Of a DNA stretch of 64,000 nt, positions 1-9,250 are shown in pieces (positions within the stretch are counted from its first letter, which is position 1; every line of letters starts with the position of its first letter). The position numbers were made by a program, and so were the translations under genes. The DNA lies in NCBI RefSeq assembly GCF_900177815.1, contig NZ_FXAZ01000002.1:310001-374000 (forward strand), in the 5' to 3' direction. The notes beneath the pieces are model-generated. The model did no database searches. It saw only the letters and a list, made by a program, of their open reading frames with translations, and had not been told where the DNA came from. Source of the DNA: Paenibacillus aquistagni. GTDB lineage: Bacteria; Bacillota; Bacilli; Paenibacillales; Paenibacillaceae.

Positions 1-502
1 ATACAAAAAATTGGCCAACGACTTCAGCATTATCATTAATGAGATCGCTGAATGTAAAGGTGACCTGTCCGCTCGGCAATACCTCATATGTACCATATCC
101 GCCTTCTAGCTCACCAGTAAGTACACGATCCAAGCGGAATTGTTCAGGCAGTTGAAAGGTAAATTCCGCTCCTTCTGTATAACCGTGCCCCATCGGCAGC
201 TTCCAATCAAAGTCAATCTGAACGCGCGACCCTTGTTCAGGGCGTATCGCCTCAATCCGATTGCCTTCTTTATCTTTCATGATCACATTCGTAATGATAT
301 TTTCTTGAATGATCCCTGTTCCATCCTTCTGCTCTTGAGCTTCTTCGTCAAGTGGAGTTGTCAATGTGTGTAATTCCTCTAAAGCTTCAAGTGATGAATC
401 GACGGAATGATTACTTGCTTGCACCATGGACGGAAACATCCACAGATTGGATATTAATCCCACCACCAAGACAAGCGCTAGGACTTTTCGTAATCCCTTC
501 AT
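1..502 (-). CDS. Secreted adhesin-like surface protein, N-terminal part (partial)
   Basis: The reading frame runs off the left edge, so only the first ~167 residues are visible. It opens with a signal peptide (positive MKGLRK, hydrophobic core, cleavage near MVQA-SN). After an acidic linker comes a stretch (TGIIQENIITNVIMKDKEG ... IDFDWKLP ... GAEFTFQLPEQF) that resembles the first Ig-like domain of Gram-positive collagen/fibrinogen-binding adhesins such as the SdrG/Cna group. That assignment rests on pattern memory. The chosen start at 502 has AGGAGG just upstream; an in-frame ATG at 523 lacks a ribosome site. Any C-terminal cell-wall anchor lies outside the window. Alternative: another large secreted Ig-like protein. 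Confidence 0.6.
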   Translation of the reverse strand, partial: MKGLRKVLALVLVVGLISNLWMFPSMVQASNHSVDSSLEALEELHTLTTPLDEEAQEQKDGTGIIQENIITNVIMKDKEGNRIEAIRPEQGSRVQIDFDWKLPMGHGYTEGAEFTFQLPEQFRLDRVLTGELEGGYGTYEVLPSGQVTFTFSDLINDNAEVVGQFFV

Positions 503-642
503 ATTCCTCCTGTTCCTCCTCATCTATGCGTGAATCTATTGACATGCATACAGTAGAAAAATATACAGGAGTCTTCTGAATAATTTCTGAATATGACCTG
601 TTTCCATGGAATTTTCACAATAACTTTCACAAAAAAACAAAA

Positions 643-678
643 AAACTGCTCATCTCTGATAAAGAGACCCTGCAGTTT
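643..678 (-). terminator. Intrinsic terminator downstream of the broken response regulator
   Basis: Read on the minus strand, AAACTGC pairs with GCAGTTT, with an inner GAGA/TCTC pairing, and the stem is followed by a long T run. It sits just after the stop of the response-regulator pseudogene. Confidence 0.6.
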
Positions 679-691
679 CTTCTAATGAAGA

Positions 692-1313
692 TTACATCGC
701 GAAGCTCAACATGCGCAATGAACGATGGAGTCCGATCCTCTCGCTAGATGGAGACGGTCTGCTCTCTCCACTTCCATACCAATCGCTAACCTCTTGACTT
801 GGCGCCACATCAAGCTCCTCGCTGTAAGTCTTCTTCCAACGTATTGTTGAGACAGGCGGAGCCTGATGCACCCTTTGTTCCCATTCTTCCACATCCAGTT
901 TGACCTGCCTCCATACCAGACGGTATCCTTCATCCTTGTATTTGATCTGGAGATCAAGACCCGATTGTTTGATCATCTTACGAATCTGGTATACGGCCGT
1001 ATACAATTGGGTTGTGGAGGGCTTCGTATCGTAATCCGACTAGAGCAGTTCAAGCAGCGCATCCTTCGAGACCGTTTTAGCTCGATGATGACTAAAGTAC
1101 GCAAACAAAGCAAATAATCCAATTCATCTCAAATGCCTTGTCCGCATGATCCTTATAAACGGTAACAAACACAATCTCAAGATCTGGCTTCAGCTCAAGC
1201 AATTGCTCTGCTAGACGAATTCCATCCATGAGCGGCATTTCAATGTTCAAGAAAGCGATATCAATATTGTCCATTCGTAGCGCATCTAGAGCCTTCGTAG
1301 GATAGCATGGCAT
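692..1313 (-). pseudogene. Response regulator with receiver and winged-helix (SARP-like) output, frameshifted
   Basis: Two pieces in different frames add up to one decayed regulator. The upstream piece (1092-1313) carries receiver-domain text: DIAFLNIEMPLMDGIRLAEQLLELKPDLEIVFVT, including the phosphoacceptor-like region and the VFVT strand, and ends AFEMN where a normal receiver continues LDYLLKP. The downstream piece (692-1006) reads QLYTAVYQIRKMIKQSGLDLQIKYKDEGYRL, typical of a transcriptional-activator winged helix. The stretch between (about 1007-1100) can be followed only by changing frame. The N-terminus with the acidic pocket is also absent. Most likely a degraded LytTR/SARP-type two-component regulator; no partner kinase is visible. 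Confidence 0.7.
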
Positions 1314-1412
1314 TCTTCAATTACAAAAGGGTACTACCCGCTTGTGATAATACCCAAAGCATGCATATGATTCCTTCTTATATGAAAGGCTATAAGATGA
1401 TGAATAAAAACA

Positions 1413-1727
1413 TTATTCAGATGGCTTTTCTGCTTGCTTTTGCTTAATCCGTTCAAAAAGAATATCATAACTGTGATTGCCATGATTCAAGGAACGCTTC
1501 ACACGAGAGATCGTGGCTGTGCTTGCATTGGCCACCTCTTCAATCTCGCTGTACGTATGATGGTTATACAGCATCTTCGCAACTTGAAAGCGCTGTACCA
1601 TCGTTTTAATTTCATTTACCGTGCACAAATCGTCGAAGAATGCATAACATTCCTCAAGCGTTTCCAATGAAAGAATACCTTCCATAAATTCTTCCAAAGC
1701 CTTCCCTTGCAGTTCATCTATTAGCAT
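1413..1727 (-). CDS. yerC: YerC/YecD-family TrpR-like DNA-binding protein
   Basis: This 104-residue protein has the TrpR-like fold signature of the YerC family: an all-helical N-terminus (LQGKALEEFMEGILSLETLEECYAFFDDLCTVNEI) followed by the helix-turn-helix YSEIEEVANASTATISRVKRSLNHG. It probably binds DNA as a dimer; the family's regulon is not generally known. The start at 1727 is preceded by AAGGAGG at good spacing. It stands alone, with the tyramine locus upstream. Length matches the family. Confidence 0.88.
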   Translation of the reverse strand: MLIDELQGKALEEFMEGILSLETLEECYAFFDDLCTVNEIKTMVQRFQVAKMLYNHHTYSEIEEVANASTATISRVKRSLNHGNHSYDILFERIKQKQAEKPSE

Positions 1728-1875
1728 AGGGCTACCTCCTTGTGTACGACAACTTTTTCCCTGATATGATCTTTATCCCTTTACTTTCTGAATTAGGTAT
1801 AACATATTATTGCATATTTTTCATCTGTAAATAGTTCCATTTTCTTCACAATCTATCCTCTTGACAAGAACGCAA

Positions 1876-1919
1876 GAAGAAACGCTTACGACGTATTTAG
1901 ATGACGAAAGCGTTTCTTC
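1876..1919 (-). terminator. Intrinsic terminator after nhaC
   Basis: GAAGAAACGCTT (1876-1887) is perfectly complementary to AAGCGTTTCTTC (1908-1919); the loop is about 20 nt. On the minus strand a T-rich tract follows. It closes the tyrP-tyrDC-pdxK-nhaC unit. Confidence 0.6.
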
Positions 1920-1937
1920 ATTAGGATCTGTTCATGT

Positions 1938-3317
1938 TTAGGACTTAGCCGGCTTGGCTGCTGAGCGGGATTTACCCACGAATCCATACAAAATATTAAT
2001 CACAGGAGCAGCAATACAGAAGATTGCAAATGGCAAATATTCAAGCGTAGAGACACCTAATGTCCCTGTGATGAATACTCCGCTGACGCCCCAAGGAATA
2101 AGAGCATTAAAGGCTGCACCGCCATTAGCGAGAATTCGCGTCATTTCCTTACGAGGAAGCTTCATGGCATCATACTGAGACTTGAACGCTTCACCCGGTA
2201 AAATAATGGATAAATATTGCTCACCAAGCAGTAGGTTAATTCCCATTGAGCTGAGTGCCGTCATAAGAATGACCTTACCCTTTGTACTAACAAAAGATGT
2301 AATTCTTGAAATGATTGTTTTGATAATGTTCAGCTCTACTAATAAACCGCCAAGAGCCAATGCAAGAAGAATTAAGGATACCGACCACATCATGCTCTGT
2401 ATGCCCCCGCGTGACAGAAGCTTATCGACACTTTCCACACCGGACTGCGACACATATCCGTTCTGCATGAGCGTGGAGATCTCCGCAAGCTGTGTATGAG
2501 GGTGGAAGATGTACAGAACACCAATCGTACAGGCAATGCTAGCTAGCAAGGTTGGAATAGCGGGAACCTTCTTCCAAGCGCATAAGAATAACACCAGCAC
2601 TGGAATAAGCGTTACCACCGATATCGTAAAGGAGGCATTTAAGGTTTGTACCAATTCATTAATCTGATCCCCCGTTGTTGCGCTGCCTGCTCGTCCCATT
2701 ACCGTAAAGGCTGCAAGCGAGACCAAGAAGGCGGGTATAACGACGCGCAGCATATAGCGAATATGGTCAAACAAATCAACCTCTCCGATCGCAGAAGCTA
2801 GGTTCGTCGTATCGGACAACGGAGAAATATTGTTGCCTAGAAATGCACCGGAGACAATGGCACCCGTGGTGATTGCCGGGTCGTAGCCCATCATCTGCCC
2901 CATGCCAAAGAAAGCAATGCCGACAGTGGATATCGTTGTAAAAGAGCTTCCTACGGTGATTCCGACAACTGCACAAATAAGAAATACGGAAGGTAAAAAG
3001 TACTTCGCGGATAAAATACTGAACCCATAGACCATAATGGTCGGAATGGTGCCTGCAGCAATCCAAACACTGACGAGCGCACCGATAAGCATAAAGATTA
3101 GGATTGGGATAAGCCCAGGCGTAATACCGGCTGTGATGCCCTTATGAACTTGATCCCAAGAAGAACCCTTGATTTTTGCAAAAATGATGACAATGCCGAT
3201 AGAAACTAGAATTGGAACTTGCGGGTCCATGCCAAGGCCGACAATGGAAGCTCCTATAATCGCTAATAATACGACTAAAAGAAACAAACTTTCTTTTAGC
3301 GTCACCTCTCTATTCAT
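1938..3317 (-). CDS. nhaC: Na+/H+ antiporter, NhaC family
   Basis: A 459-residue polytopic membrane protein with about a dozen hydrophobic segments and the NhaC signature region (VGITVGSSFTTISTVGIAFFGMG, then GAIVSGAFLGNNISPLSDTTNLAS). It exchanges sodium for protons across the cytoplasmic membrane. In enterococcal and lactobacillal tyramine clusters an nhaC gene is the last member, as here, which suggests a role in pH homeostasis linked to tyrosine decarboxylation (inference). The start at 3317 is preferred because AGGAG lies 9 nt upstream; the longer frame to 3335 has no ribosome site. About 90 bases separate it from pdxK. Confidence 0.92.
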   Translation of the reverse strand: MNREVTLKESLFLLVVLLAIIGASIVGLGMDPQVPILVSIGIVIIFAKIKGSSWDQVHKGITAGITPGLIPILIFMLIGALVSVWIAAGTIPTIMVYGFSILSAKYFLPSVFLICAVVGITVGSSFTTISTVGIAFFGMGQMMGYDPAITTGAIVSGAFLGNNISPLSDTTNLASAIGEVDLFDHIRYMLRVVIPAFLVSLAAFTVMGRAGSATTGDQINELVQTLNASFTISVVTLIPVLVLFLCAWKKVPAIPTLLASIACTIGVLYIFHPHTQLAEISTLMQNGYVSQSGVESVDKLLSRGGIQSMMWSVSLILLALALGGLLVELNIIKTIISRITSFVSTKGKVILMTALSSMGINLLLGEQYLSIILPGEAFKSQYDAMKLPRKEMTRILANGGAAFNALIPWGVSGVFITGTLGVSTLEYLPFAIFCIAAPVINILYGFVGKSRSAAKPAKS

Positions 3318-3406
3318 AAGCTGAACTCCTCTCATGTAGTGACCATCTAGGGCAAGGGAGTATAGATCAAAGTCAGTCTGTTAGATTGGACAACCAACAT
3401 GGTGCT

Positions 3407-4240
3407 TCATGGCTTTACCATGCGCTGTTCAGCCTTATTGTATGCACCGTGCCAAACCGGACCTACATACTGATTAAAGGCAAATCCCTGCTTAATGGCC
3501 TCGGTAGTAAATTGCTTCGCCATGGCCACCGCATCTTTAACCGTGTTCCCTTTTGCTAATCCTGCGGCGATCGCTGCGGCAAACGTACAACCTGCGCCGT
3601 GATTATGATTCGTTTCCATTTTGTCCGCTTCATACAACACAAACTCTTTACCATCATACAGCAAATCGATCGCTTTTGGACCGTGAAGCGCCTTGCCGCC
3701 TTTTACTACAACGTGTTTTGCCCCAAGTTCGACAATTTTATGTGCGGCTTCCTTCATTTGATCCAAGGTCGTTATCTTGCCTGTTCCTGCAAGCTGACCT
3801 GCTTCAAACAGATTAGGGGTTACGATCGTCGCTTTCTCAAGCAACAGCTCACGAATCGCTTGTCCGTTCTCTGGCTGCACAACCTCGTCTTCGCCTTTGC
3901 ATACCATGACGGGATCAATAACAACATTCTGAATGGCATGCTCATCAATTATCGAGCGAAGAAGCTTAATGATCTCTACCGAGCCTAGCATGCCTGTCTT
4001 CATGGCATCAAGCGCTCCACCAGCCAAGATCGTCTTCATCTGCTTGTGTACCAATTCAGGATCAATCGGCTGCACGGCATGATGCCAGTGGTGATCAGGA
4101 TCCATGGTTACGATGGACGTAATAGCTGTTAAACCATAGGTACCGTACTCTTCAAATGTCTTGAGATCAGCTTGAAGACCTGCGCCACCGCTGGAGTCTG
4201 ATCCAGCAACAGTCATTACTTTTTTAATGTTGTTAGACAT
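3407..4240 (-). CDS. pdxK: Pyridoxal/pyridoxine kinase (ThiD-like PdxK)
   Basis: A 277-residue ribokinase-superfamily enzyme with the N-terminal MTVAGSDSSGGAGLQADLKTF substrate/phosphate segment and the C-terminal GAGCTFAAAIAAGLAKG anion hole with catalytic base region, matching the B. subtilis-type PdxK that resembles ThiD. It phosphorylates pyridoxal, pyridoxine and related vitamers, making PLP. Its place between the PLP-dependent tyrosine decarboxylase and nhaC suggests it supplies cofactor to that enzyme (inference). Start 4240 is chosen because AAGGAG lies 10 nt upstream; an in-frame TTG at 4246 is closer to the ribosome site. HMP kinase (ThiD) is the main alternative. Confidence 0.85.
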   Translation of the reverse strand: MSNNIKKVMTVAGSDSSGGAGLQADLKTFEEYGTYGLTAITSIVTMDPDHHWHHAVQPIDPELVHKQMKTILAGGALDAMKTGMLGSVEIIKLLRSIIDEHAIQNVVIDPVMVCKGEDEVVQPENGQAIRELLLEKATIVTPNLFEAGQLAGTGKITTLDQMKEAAHKIVELGAKHVVVKGGKALHGPKAIDLLYDGKEFVLYEADKMETNHNHGAGCTFAAAIAAGLAKGNTVKDAVAMAKQFTTEAIKQGFAFNQYVGPVWHGAYNKAEQRMVKP

Positions 4241-4267
4241 GATCAAGCGCTCCTTATGTGCATAGAG

Positions 4268-4300
4268 GAATGCGTAACGAAAAACTATCGTTACGCATTC
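4268..4300. other. Perfect 12-bp stem-loop between tyrDC and pdxK
   Basis: GAATGCGTAACG and CGTTACGCATTC form a perfect stem with a 9-nt loop. On the minus (coding) strand no T run follows, so it is more likely an mRNA-processing or stability element that sets the tyrDC/pdxK ratio than a full terminator. On the plus strand it is followed by T-rich sequence, but no plus-strand gene precedes it. Confidence 0.6.
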
Positions 4301-4310
4301 TTTAACATTT

Positions 4311-6191
4311 TTATTGTTCGTTCATTTCATACGTGTAGATTTTTTCAAGCTTGTCTTGCATTGCATTCGCAATCTTCTCTGCGTATTCTTCAAATACTTC
4401 TGCATCATGGGCATATGGGGACAATGCACATGCGCGAAGAATGGTTACTTTACCTGCTTTGTCCCACTCTGCTTCAGTGAAGCCAAGGCTCTGCACGAAT
4501 TCCAATGGGCTGTTGCCGTAGTCAGGAATAGCAAAGTCAGTATGGGAAGTAATGAATTCATTGCTGTACAAGCTTCCTTTAACATATGAAGCATAGTCGA
4601 AGAAGTCATGGTTCAGCTTGTTCATTCTCTCAAGATCTGTGTTGCCTTCCTCATTGAATACATAGTCCACCATGTTGAAGTCAGGCTTAGTCAATGGGTG
4701 CAGCTCGATTACTTTGCCGTCCACATTGAATTTACGGCCTTTCAAGAAGTTATAGAAACGGAAAGCACCTTCGATGCTTGCGCCCATCAGCTTACCATAG
4801 CCAGTCACGTTAAGCGGCAATACTTTGTGTGCTGTCCATACTGCAGCTGCAGTTGCACCTGCTTTGGAACCTTCAAGGATATATGCACCAAGAAGAGCTG
4901 GGATATCTGCATCTTTTTCAAATACGTACGTAGCGAAGTAAGAGATCGCATCACGCATACGGCTGTCTTTGATTGCAATCGCACCAGCGGAATAAGGAAT
5001 ATATCCCATTTTATGCGGGTCAATCGTAACGGACTCAACTTTGCTCATCGCATCGAATGCATTATACACATCTTCCGTGAGCCATTCGTCTTTCAATTGC
5101 ATATCTGTAAAGATGTTGTGTTTTTTGTACACTTCATCAATCTTGTCATAAGGAATGAATTCATCATTCTCATCCAAGAAGATCGCACGTGCATAACCGC
5201 CGTAAGCAGCATCCACGTGAATATAATAGTAAATGCCTTCTTTCGCCAATTTCTCACGAAGTTCAACAATTTTGTCAATATGGTCAATTTGGCCTTCTTC
5301 TGTACTGCCGACAACCCCTACTACACCAAGTACAGGCGTGCCTTCAGCAGCAAGCTCACGAATTCTTGCTTCGAGCTTAGTGATATCCATATGGTAGCTG
5401 CTGTCTACATCGATTGCTTCTACAGCATCAAGACCAATACCGATAATGTCTGCCGCTTTGAGCCAGGAATAGTGTTTGGTTTGTGGAATCAACCATTTGC
5501 CCAGTTTGTTGAGGTAACGGCCGCTGCGAGCAGATTTCGCTTTAATTTCATCAAGCTGATCCGGAATTTTCTCCATGATGTCAAGAATTTCGTCAGTGGA
5601 CATATTGAGCAATTCCCATTCGGATTTGCCTTCAACTTGTTCTGGTGCTACTTCTTTGATAGCAAGCGGCAAGGACTTCATGTTGCGTGCATACCAGAGA
5701 CCTTCCAAGTTAGCGATGGAACCATCAGCACAGATGTGGCCCCAGCTTTCGCCAGCTTTGTAGCTCATCATTTTGCACAATTGATGACCAACTTCTTCCT
5801 CCATTTGAGATGTACCTGGGGAGGATTCATACGCAACGTTGTTACCATTCCAAAGCATAGCAGCAGAGTAAGCGATGATCGCAGGCATCAAGGTCTCAGA
5901 GTTCATATGGCCCCAGAAGCGACCTGCGGTGTGCCAAGGAAGGGATTGTGAGCGAAGCTTCGAAGACAGCTCGTTGAATACGCTGCGCATATGATCCGCT
6001 GTATCCTGGAAGCTCTTCGAGCTCTTGTCAAATGGTGTGATGACAGGCAAATCTTGAGGCATATAGTTTTGACGCCAGCCAACGTGCTCGTCCACAATTT
6101 TTAGAAGAACGTCTTTGAATAGGTCAACGTTTTCCCCTTTGTCTCCAAGGAACAATGCTTTTAGGTTAATTTCAGGAATTTGATAAGTCAT
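4311..6191 (-). CDS. tdcA: Tyrosine decarboxylase (PLP-dependent, group II)
   Basis: The 626-residue protein matches the long bacterial tyrosine decarboxylases of Enterococcus and Levilactobacillus. Features: the [18 protein letters not shown] substrate-pocket region, [17 protein letters not shown], the HVDAAYGG aspartate that contacts the PLP pyridine nitrogen, and the PLP-lysine motif TIDPHKMGY. It converts L-tyrosine to tyramine and CO2, consuming a proton. Its start codon overlaps the tyrP stop by four bases (ATGA) and has a GGGAGG site, so the two are translationally coupled. The order here is tyrP before the decarboxylase, the reverse of the classic enterococcal cluster. Activity on phenylalanine or DOPA is possible. 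Confidence 0.93.
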   Translation of the reverse strand: MTYQIPEINLKALFLGDKGENVDLFKDVLLKIVDEHVGWRQNYMPQDLPVITPFDKSSKSFQDTADHMRSVFNELSSKLRSQSLPWHTAGRFWGHMNSETLMPAIIAYSAAMLWNGNNVAYESSPGTSQMEEEVGHQLCKMMSYKAGESWGHICADGSIANLEGLWYARNMKSLPLAIKEVAPEQVEGKSEWELLNMSTDEILDIMEKIPDQLDEIKAKSARSGRYLNKLGKWLIPQTKHYSWLKAADIIGIGLDAVEAIDVDSSYHMDITKLEARIRELAAEGTPVLGVVGVVGSTEEGQIDHIDKIVELREKLAKEGIYYYIHVDAAYGGYARAIFLDENDEFIPYDKIDEVYKKHNIFTDMQLKDEWLTEDVYNAFDAMSKVESVTIDPHKMGYIPYSAGAIAIKDSRMRDAISYFATYVFEKDADIPALLGAYILEGSKAGATAAAVWTAHKVLPLNVTGYGKLMGASIEGAFRFYNFLKGRKFNVDGKVIELHPLTKPDFNMVDYVFNEEGNTDLERMNKLNHDFFDYASYVKGSLYSNEFITSHTDFAIPDYGNSPLEFVQSLGFTEAEWDKAGKVTILRACALSPYAHDAEVFEEYAEKIANAMQDKLEKIYTYEMNEQ

Positions 6192-7669
6192 GATTGTAAA
6201 CCTCCCATATTTGATGATGGAATTTGATCGTCATTATCGTGCTTGCTTGACGCTTTGACTACTTCAGTTTTTTTCCAGCTTGGTTTCTTCAACTTATTAA
6301 TGATAAGTGCAATACCCACCATGACGATGGTCGCGACCACTTGATAAACGATGTAGCCTGTATATTGACTTGGTTCCAAAATTGAAGGAGGAATCAAGCT
6401 GACAACAAGAGTAATCCCTACACTAAGCATGGACAGCAAGGATACGAACCACATGAGTCCATTGCCTTTATTGCCCAAGCGGAACGGTCTTTCCGCATCT
6501 GGCATTTTATAGCGAAGGCGAATCGCAGAGATTGCGATCATGGCATAAACCAAGCAGTAAAGAATCGTTGTTGTAATGGTAATAATCAAGAATGCACTGT
6601 TAACGTCTGGTACAACGATATATAGAACAGATACGAGCGAGATGACGATAGCTTGAATCAACACGAACGTAATCGGAATATTCTTATCTGTACGCTTCTG
6701 GAAGAAAGGAGGCAAGTTGCCTTCATCTGCTACCTTAATCATCGATTTACTTGGACCAAGCACCCATGCGCTCAACTGTACAAGCACACCGATTAGAATC
6801 ATGGCGGAGATGATATTAACGAAAATCGTTGGAATACCTAAATTCTCAGCGAAAATCATGTATGGCTGTGTAATGTTTGCGAGTTCCATCTTGCCCATAG
6901 GCACGGCATTGGATACTGTCATACCTGCAATCAAGTTAAAGATAACGAGCAAAATAACGGATGCAATTACGGCAATTGGATAATTGCGCTTAGGATTATC
7001 AATGTTGTTCGCATGGACAGAAGAAATCTCAACGCCCGCGAAGATAAAGATGATACCAGACAAGTATGCCAAGCTGCCTAGATCCCCAAGGTTAGGAAGC
7101 AGGTCGCTTGCTTTGAAATTGCCCAAATAGCTGTTTGGCTGAATGCCGTTTTTGAACATATAGATAACACCGAGAACAACCAGGATCACAAATGGAATGT
7201 ATACCCCGATTATTGCTCCCCAGTTACCTGCGATCTTGACCATGTCAAACTTGAGGTTTAATAAGGTAACGCCCCAATAAGAAATCAAGATGACAGCGAA
7301 GATAAATAAGTTATTGGAGGATAAATCCGGTTTGTTAATGACGTATCCAAATAGAACCCCTACTGTAGATGCAACCATTACCATCCCGAAGAACATCTGA
7401 ACCCATAAAAGCCACGAGGTAACGAAGCCCCACTTCTCACCGAGCGCTTTTTTCACCCACACTTGCGGTCCGCCTTCTTCCGGGAACCCAGTGGACAGCT
7501 CTGCAGACATTAAGGCGATCGGAAGGGCAAACAGCAGTGCTGCAACCAGCATGTAGAAGATCTGCGTCCAACCGGTAATGGCTAGCGTCGGCACACTACG
7601 TACGGTACCAAAGAACGCCATCGTGATACCAATTAGCCCGAACAGCGTCAATTTTTTTGAGTTGGCCAT
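6188..7669 (-). CDS. tyrP: Tyrosine/tyramine antiporter (APC family, GadC-like)
   Basis: A 493-residue amino-acid permease with about 12 membrane segments. It contains the glutamate:GABA-antiporter family N-terminus ([25 protein letters not shown]) and [17 protein letters not shown], typical of amino acid/amine exchangers. Genetic context with tyrosine decarboxylase indicates exchange of external tyrosine for internal tyramine, which generates proton motive force. Start 7669 has AAGGATC upstream. It is the first gene of the tyrP-tyrDC-pdxK-nhaC unit, with a long regulatory interval upstream (7670-8575). A GABA or other amine antiporter would be the alternative without this context. Confidence 0.88.
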   Translation of the reverse strand: MANSKKLTLFGLIGITMAFFGTVRSVPTLAITGWTQIFYMLVAALLFALPIALMSAELSTGFPEEGGPQVWVKKALGEKWGFVTSWLLWVQMFFGMVMVASTVGVLFGYVINKPDLSSNNLFIFAVILISYWGVTLLNLKFDMVKIAGNWGAIIGVYIPFVILVVLGVIYMFKNGIQPNSYLGNFKASDLLPNLGDLGSLAYLSGIIFIFAGVEISSVHANNIDNPKRNYPIAVIASVILLVIFNLIAGMTVSNAVPMGKMELANITQPYMIFAENLGIPTIFVNIISAMILIGVLVQLSAWVLGPSKSMIKVADEGNLPPFFQKRTDKNIPITFVLIQAIVISLVSVLYIVVPDVNSAFLIITITTTILYCLVYAMIAISAIRLRYKMPDAERPFRLGNKGNGLMWFVSLLSMLSVGITLVVSLIPPSILEPSQYTGYIVYQVVATIVMVGIALIINKLKKPSWKKTEVVKASSKHDNDDQIPSSNMGGLQS

Positions 7670-7818
7670 AAAATGATCCTTCTTTCTTTATTTTTGTATA
7701 AAAAGTTCAATCTTCCCGATCATTTAATCATGAATAAAACATGAATAAATGCTGCTCAAAAGGAATTGAAACGTAAGAAGTACACCACCTTGCTGTTAGG
7801 AAAGTTTTATAGGTTTTT

Positions 7819-7832
7819 GTTAATCGATTAAC
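7819..7832. promoter_or_regulatory. Palindrome GTTAATCGATTAAC upstream of tyrP
   Basis: A perfect 14-bp palindrome about 150 bp upstream of the tyrP start. It shares its ATCGAT core and A/T-rich flanks with a second palindrome at 7983-8000, so the pair may form operators of one regulator. The regulator is not identified. Confidence 0.45.
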
Positions 7833-7982
7833 TTTCACCGCAAGTATACTCCTCATTTTTTTGTTCTGTCAAACGACTTAAATACCTTATTACAAAAGGA
7901 TTATCAGGAATTTTCCAAAATCTAATTAAACCGTACGTTAAAGCTTTCACTACTTCACTGATGAATCATTTAAACGTTTTAT

Positions 7983-8000
7983 GCTTTTATCGATTAAAGC
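7983..8000. promoter_or_regulatory. Near-palindrome centred on ATCGAT, second copy
   Basis: GCTTTTATCGATTAAAGC is palindromic except for one symmetrical pair. It lies about 165 bp from the palindrome at 7819-7832 and has the same core. The stretch 7670-8231 has no gene that I can support; besides these sites it contains a short ATCCTTTA/TAAAGGAT hairpin (8137-8156). Confidence 0.4.
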
Positions 8001-8231
8001 ATTTTCAGGCTAAAAACTTGAATAATAATTCATAATAATAAATAAATATTGCATCCTGAATGTTCATGTTCCCTCATCATCCGCATCTACGTCCAACATT
8101 TCGCGCTCACATCCTTTCCCCAGCCAAAAGTCAAAGATCCTTTAGTAGTAAAGGATTCACTGTAGCTATATCTAGATTGAACCGGAGCAGGCGATTATAT
8201 ATCTGAACAATGAACCAAGTTGAGGGATTAA

Positions 8232-8492
8232 GTGGACGGATTAGTAAAGAAATTGTTACTTTGTGAAAAAGAATACTTATACAGCCACGAGGATAAAGCG
8301 ATTGTTGGCAGGGAGTGAATAGGGTTTTACAATATTAACGTTTTCGATCATCTTTACCAGCATCTGCTATACACCAATTTTTCTCCATTTGATTGGCAAC
8401 CGGAATTGATCTGGATGATTTTACTAGGAAAAAATATAAAAAAAGTGGATTGCACCGCTCAATCAGAGCTTTACAACCCACCAAAAGTGTGA
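8232..8492 (+). pseudogene. Small protein gene with in-frame TGA, unknown function
   Basis: A GTG start with GAGGG upstream opens a frame of 86 codons interrupted by a single TGA at 8316-8318. Both sides look like real protein: MDGLVKKLLLCEKEYLYSHE before the stop, and YNINVFDHLYQHLLYTNFS followed by PFDWQPELIWMILLG after it. I do not recognise the family. A single nonsense mutation is the simplest reading; there is no sign of selenocysteine machinery or a SECIS-like need. It lies between tyrP and the rep relic and runs toward the latter. Confidence 0.45.
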
Positions 8493-8503
8493 TATATATC
8501 ACT
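8488..8503. promoter_or_regulatory. FNR/CRP-like operator TGTGATATATATCACT
   Basis: TGTGA and TCACT half-sites are separated by exactly six bases, the spacing of FNR/CRP-family boxes in Bacilli. It lies between the rep relic and the tyrP leader, more than 800 bp from the tyrP start, so it either serves a distal promoter of the tyramine operon or the small broken gene it overlaps. Confidence 0.5.
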
Positions 8504-8575
8504 ATTATTTCATGCTCAAAATCACATATTGCGCATGGAGATGATTTTCATTGCTTGTCAGCAATCAGCAAGCAC

Positions 8576-9250
8576 TTATGCCATTCTTAAGCCAGCATGC
8601 CAGTGTCTCATCATGCTAAAAGCATGATTTGCAATGGCATCATGAATAGCGAACTGCTCGACATCATAGTGAAGCAGTGGTGCAACTTGATTCGCTTGTT
8701 CCTTCATTAGTCGGCTGTAGGCGATCCAACGTCTTGAGGGAATGGGCTCGGACGCTGGCTCAGGGCATTCTTCTGAAGTGAACGCTGCACAAGCCGCCAA
8801 AGCTTCCATCATATGGACTTGATGAGTCCGATCTCCTTTTTCATTCAGCGCGATAATCGATACCGCCAACTCGTCTTCTGGGGCCTGATTAAGCGCTCTT
8901 GCCCACATATCAAGCCAATCCTTCTTTTTTATGTAGTATCGTCCTTGTACATAGCTTTTCATCATGGGCAGCAGCAAATGAATGGTTGGATGATACATAC
9001 TGCCTGCCTTGACAATATCAAGCATCCGAAAGTAGCCTAACGATACCTGCTTAATGTTTTTGTATTTGAATAATCGATTTAATCCTAGAAGCATCTTGTC
9101 TAACTGATCATTTATTCGTTCTTCAGATACATTGGCAAGCCCTAGATTTACAATTTGCCAATTCACTTGCTTTGCGTCGTTTATTTTCGAAATAAGAATA
9201 TGATTGTATAATGCATAGTCCAACGATTTTTTACATCCCCCAACCATCAT
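8576..9250 (-). CDS. Rolling-circle plasmid replication protein (Rep_1 family) relic in the chromosome
   Basis: The 224-residue product aligns by eye with the middle and C-terminal part of pC194/pUB110-type Rep proteins: CKKSLDYALYNHILIS, WQIVNLGLANVSEERINDQLDKM, LNRLFKYKNIKQVSLGYFR, and the metal-binding region YHPTIHLLLP. Active Rep_1 proteins usually have H-P-H-x-H there; here the middle histidine is threonine, so nicking activity is doubtful. The N-terminal cysteine-rich part is shortened. Start 9250 is preferred (GAGAGGGG upstream); the frame can extend to 9313. It separates tyrS from tyrP. No double-strand origin is recognisable nearby. Confidence 0.6.
   Translation of the reverse strand: MMVGGCKKSLDYALYNHILISKINDAKQVNWQIVNLGLANVSEERINDQLDKMLLGLNRLFKYKNIKQVSLGYFRMLDIVKAGSMYHPTIHLLLPMMKSYVQGRYYIKKKDWLDMWARALNQAPEDELAVSIIALNEKGDRTHQVHMMEALAACAAFTSEECPEPASEPIPSRRWIAYSRLMKEQANQVAPLLHYDVEQFAIHDAIANHAFSMMRHWHAGLRMA

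Noticed and set aside
4608-5951. 447-codon open frame opposite tyrDC
   Set aside because: It is antisense to a fully recognisable decarboxylase, has cysteine/histidine-rich composition typical of shadow frames and no ribosome site.
8316-8318. TGA as a selenocysteine codon
   Set aside because: No selenoprotein family resemblance and no selenocysteine genes in the window; a nonsense mutation is simpler.
7670-8400. A second T-box leader in front of tyrP
   Set aside because: The T-box core and a terminator/antiterminator pair are absent; the GGTGGTG near 7785 lacks the flanking pattern.
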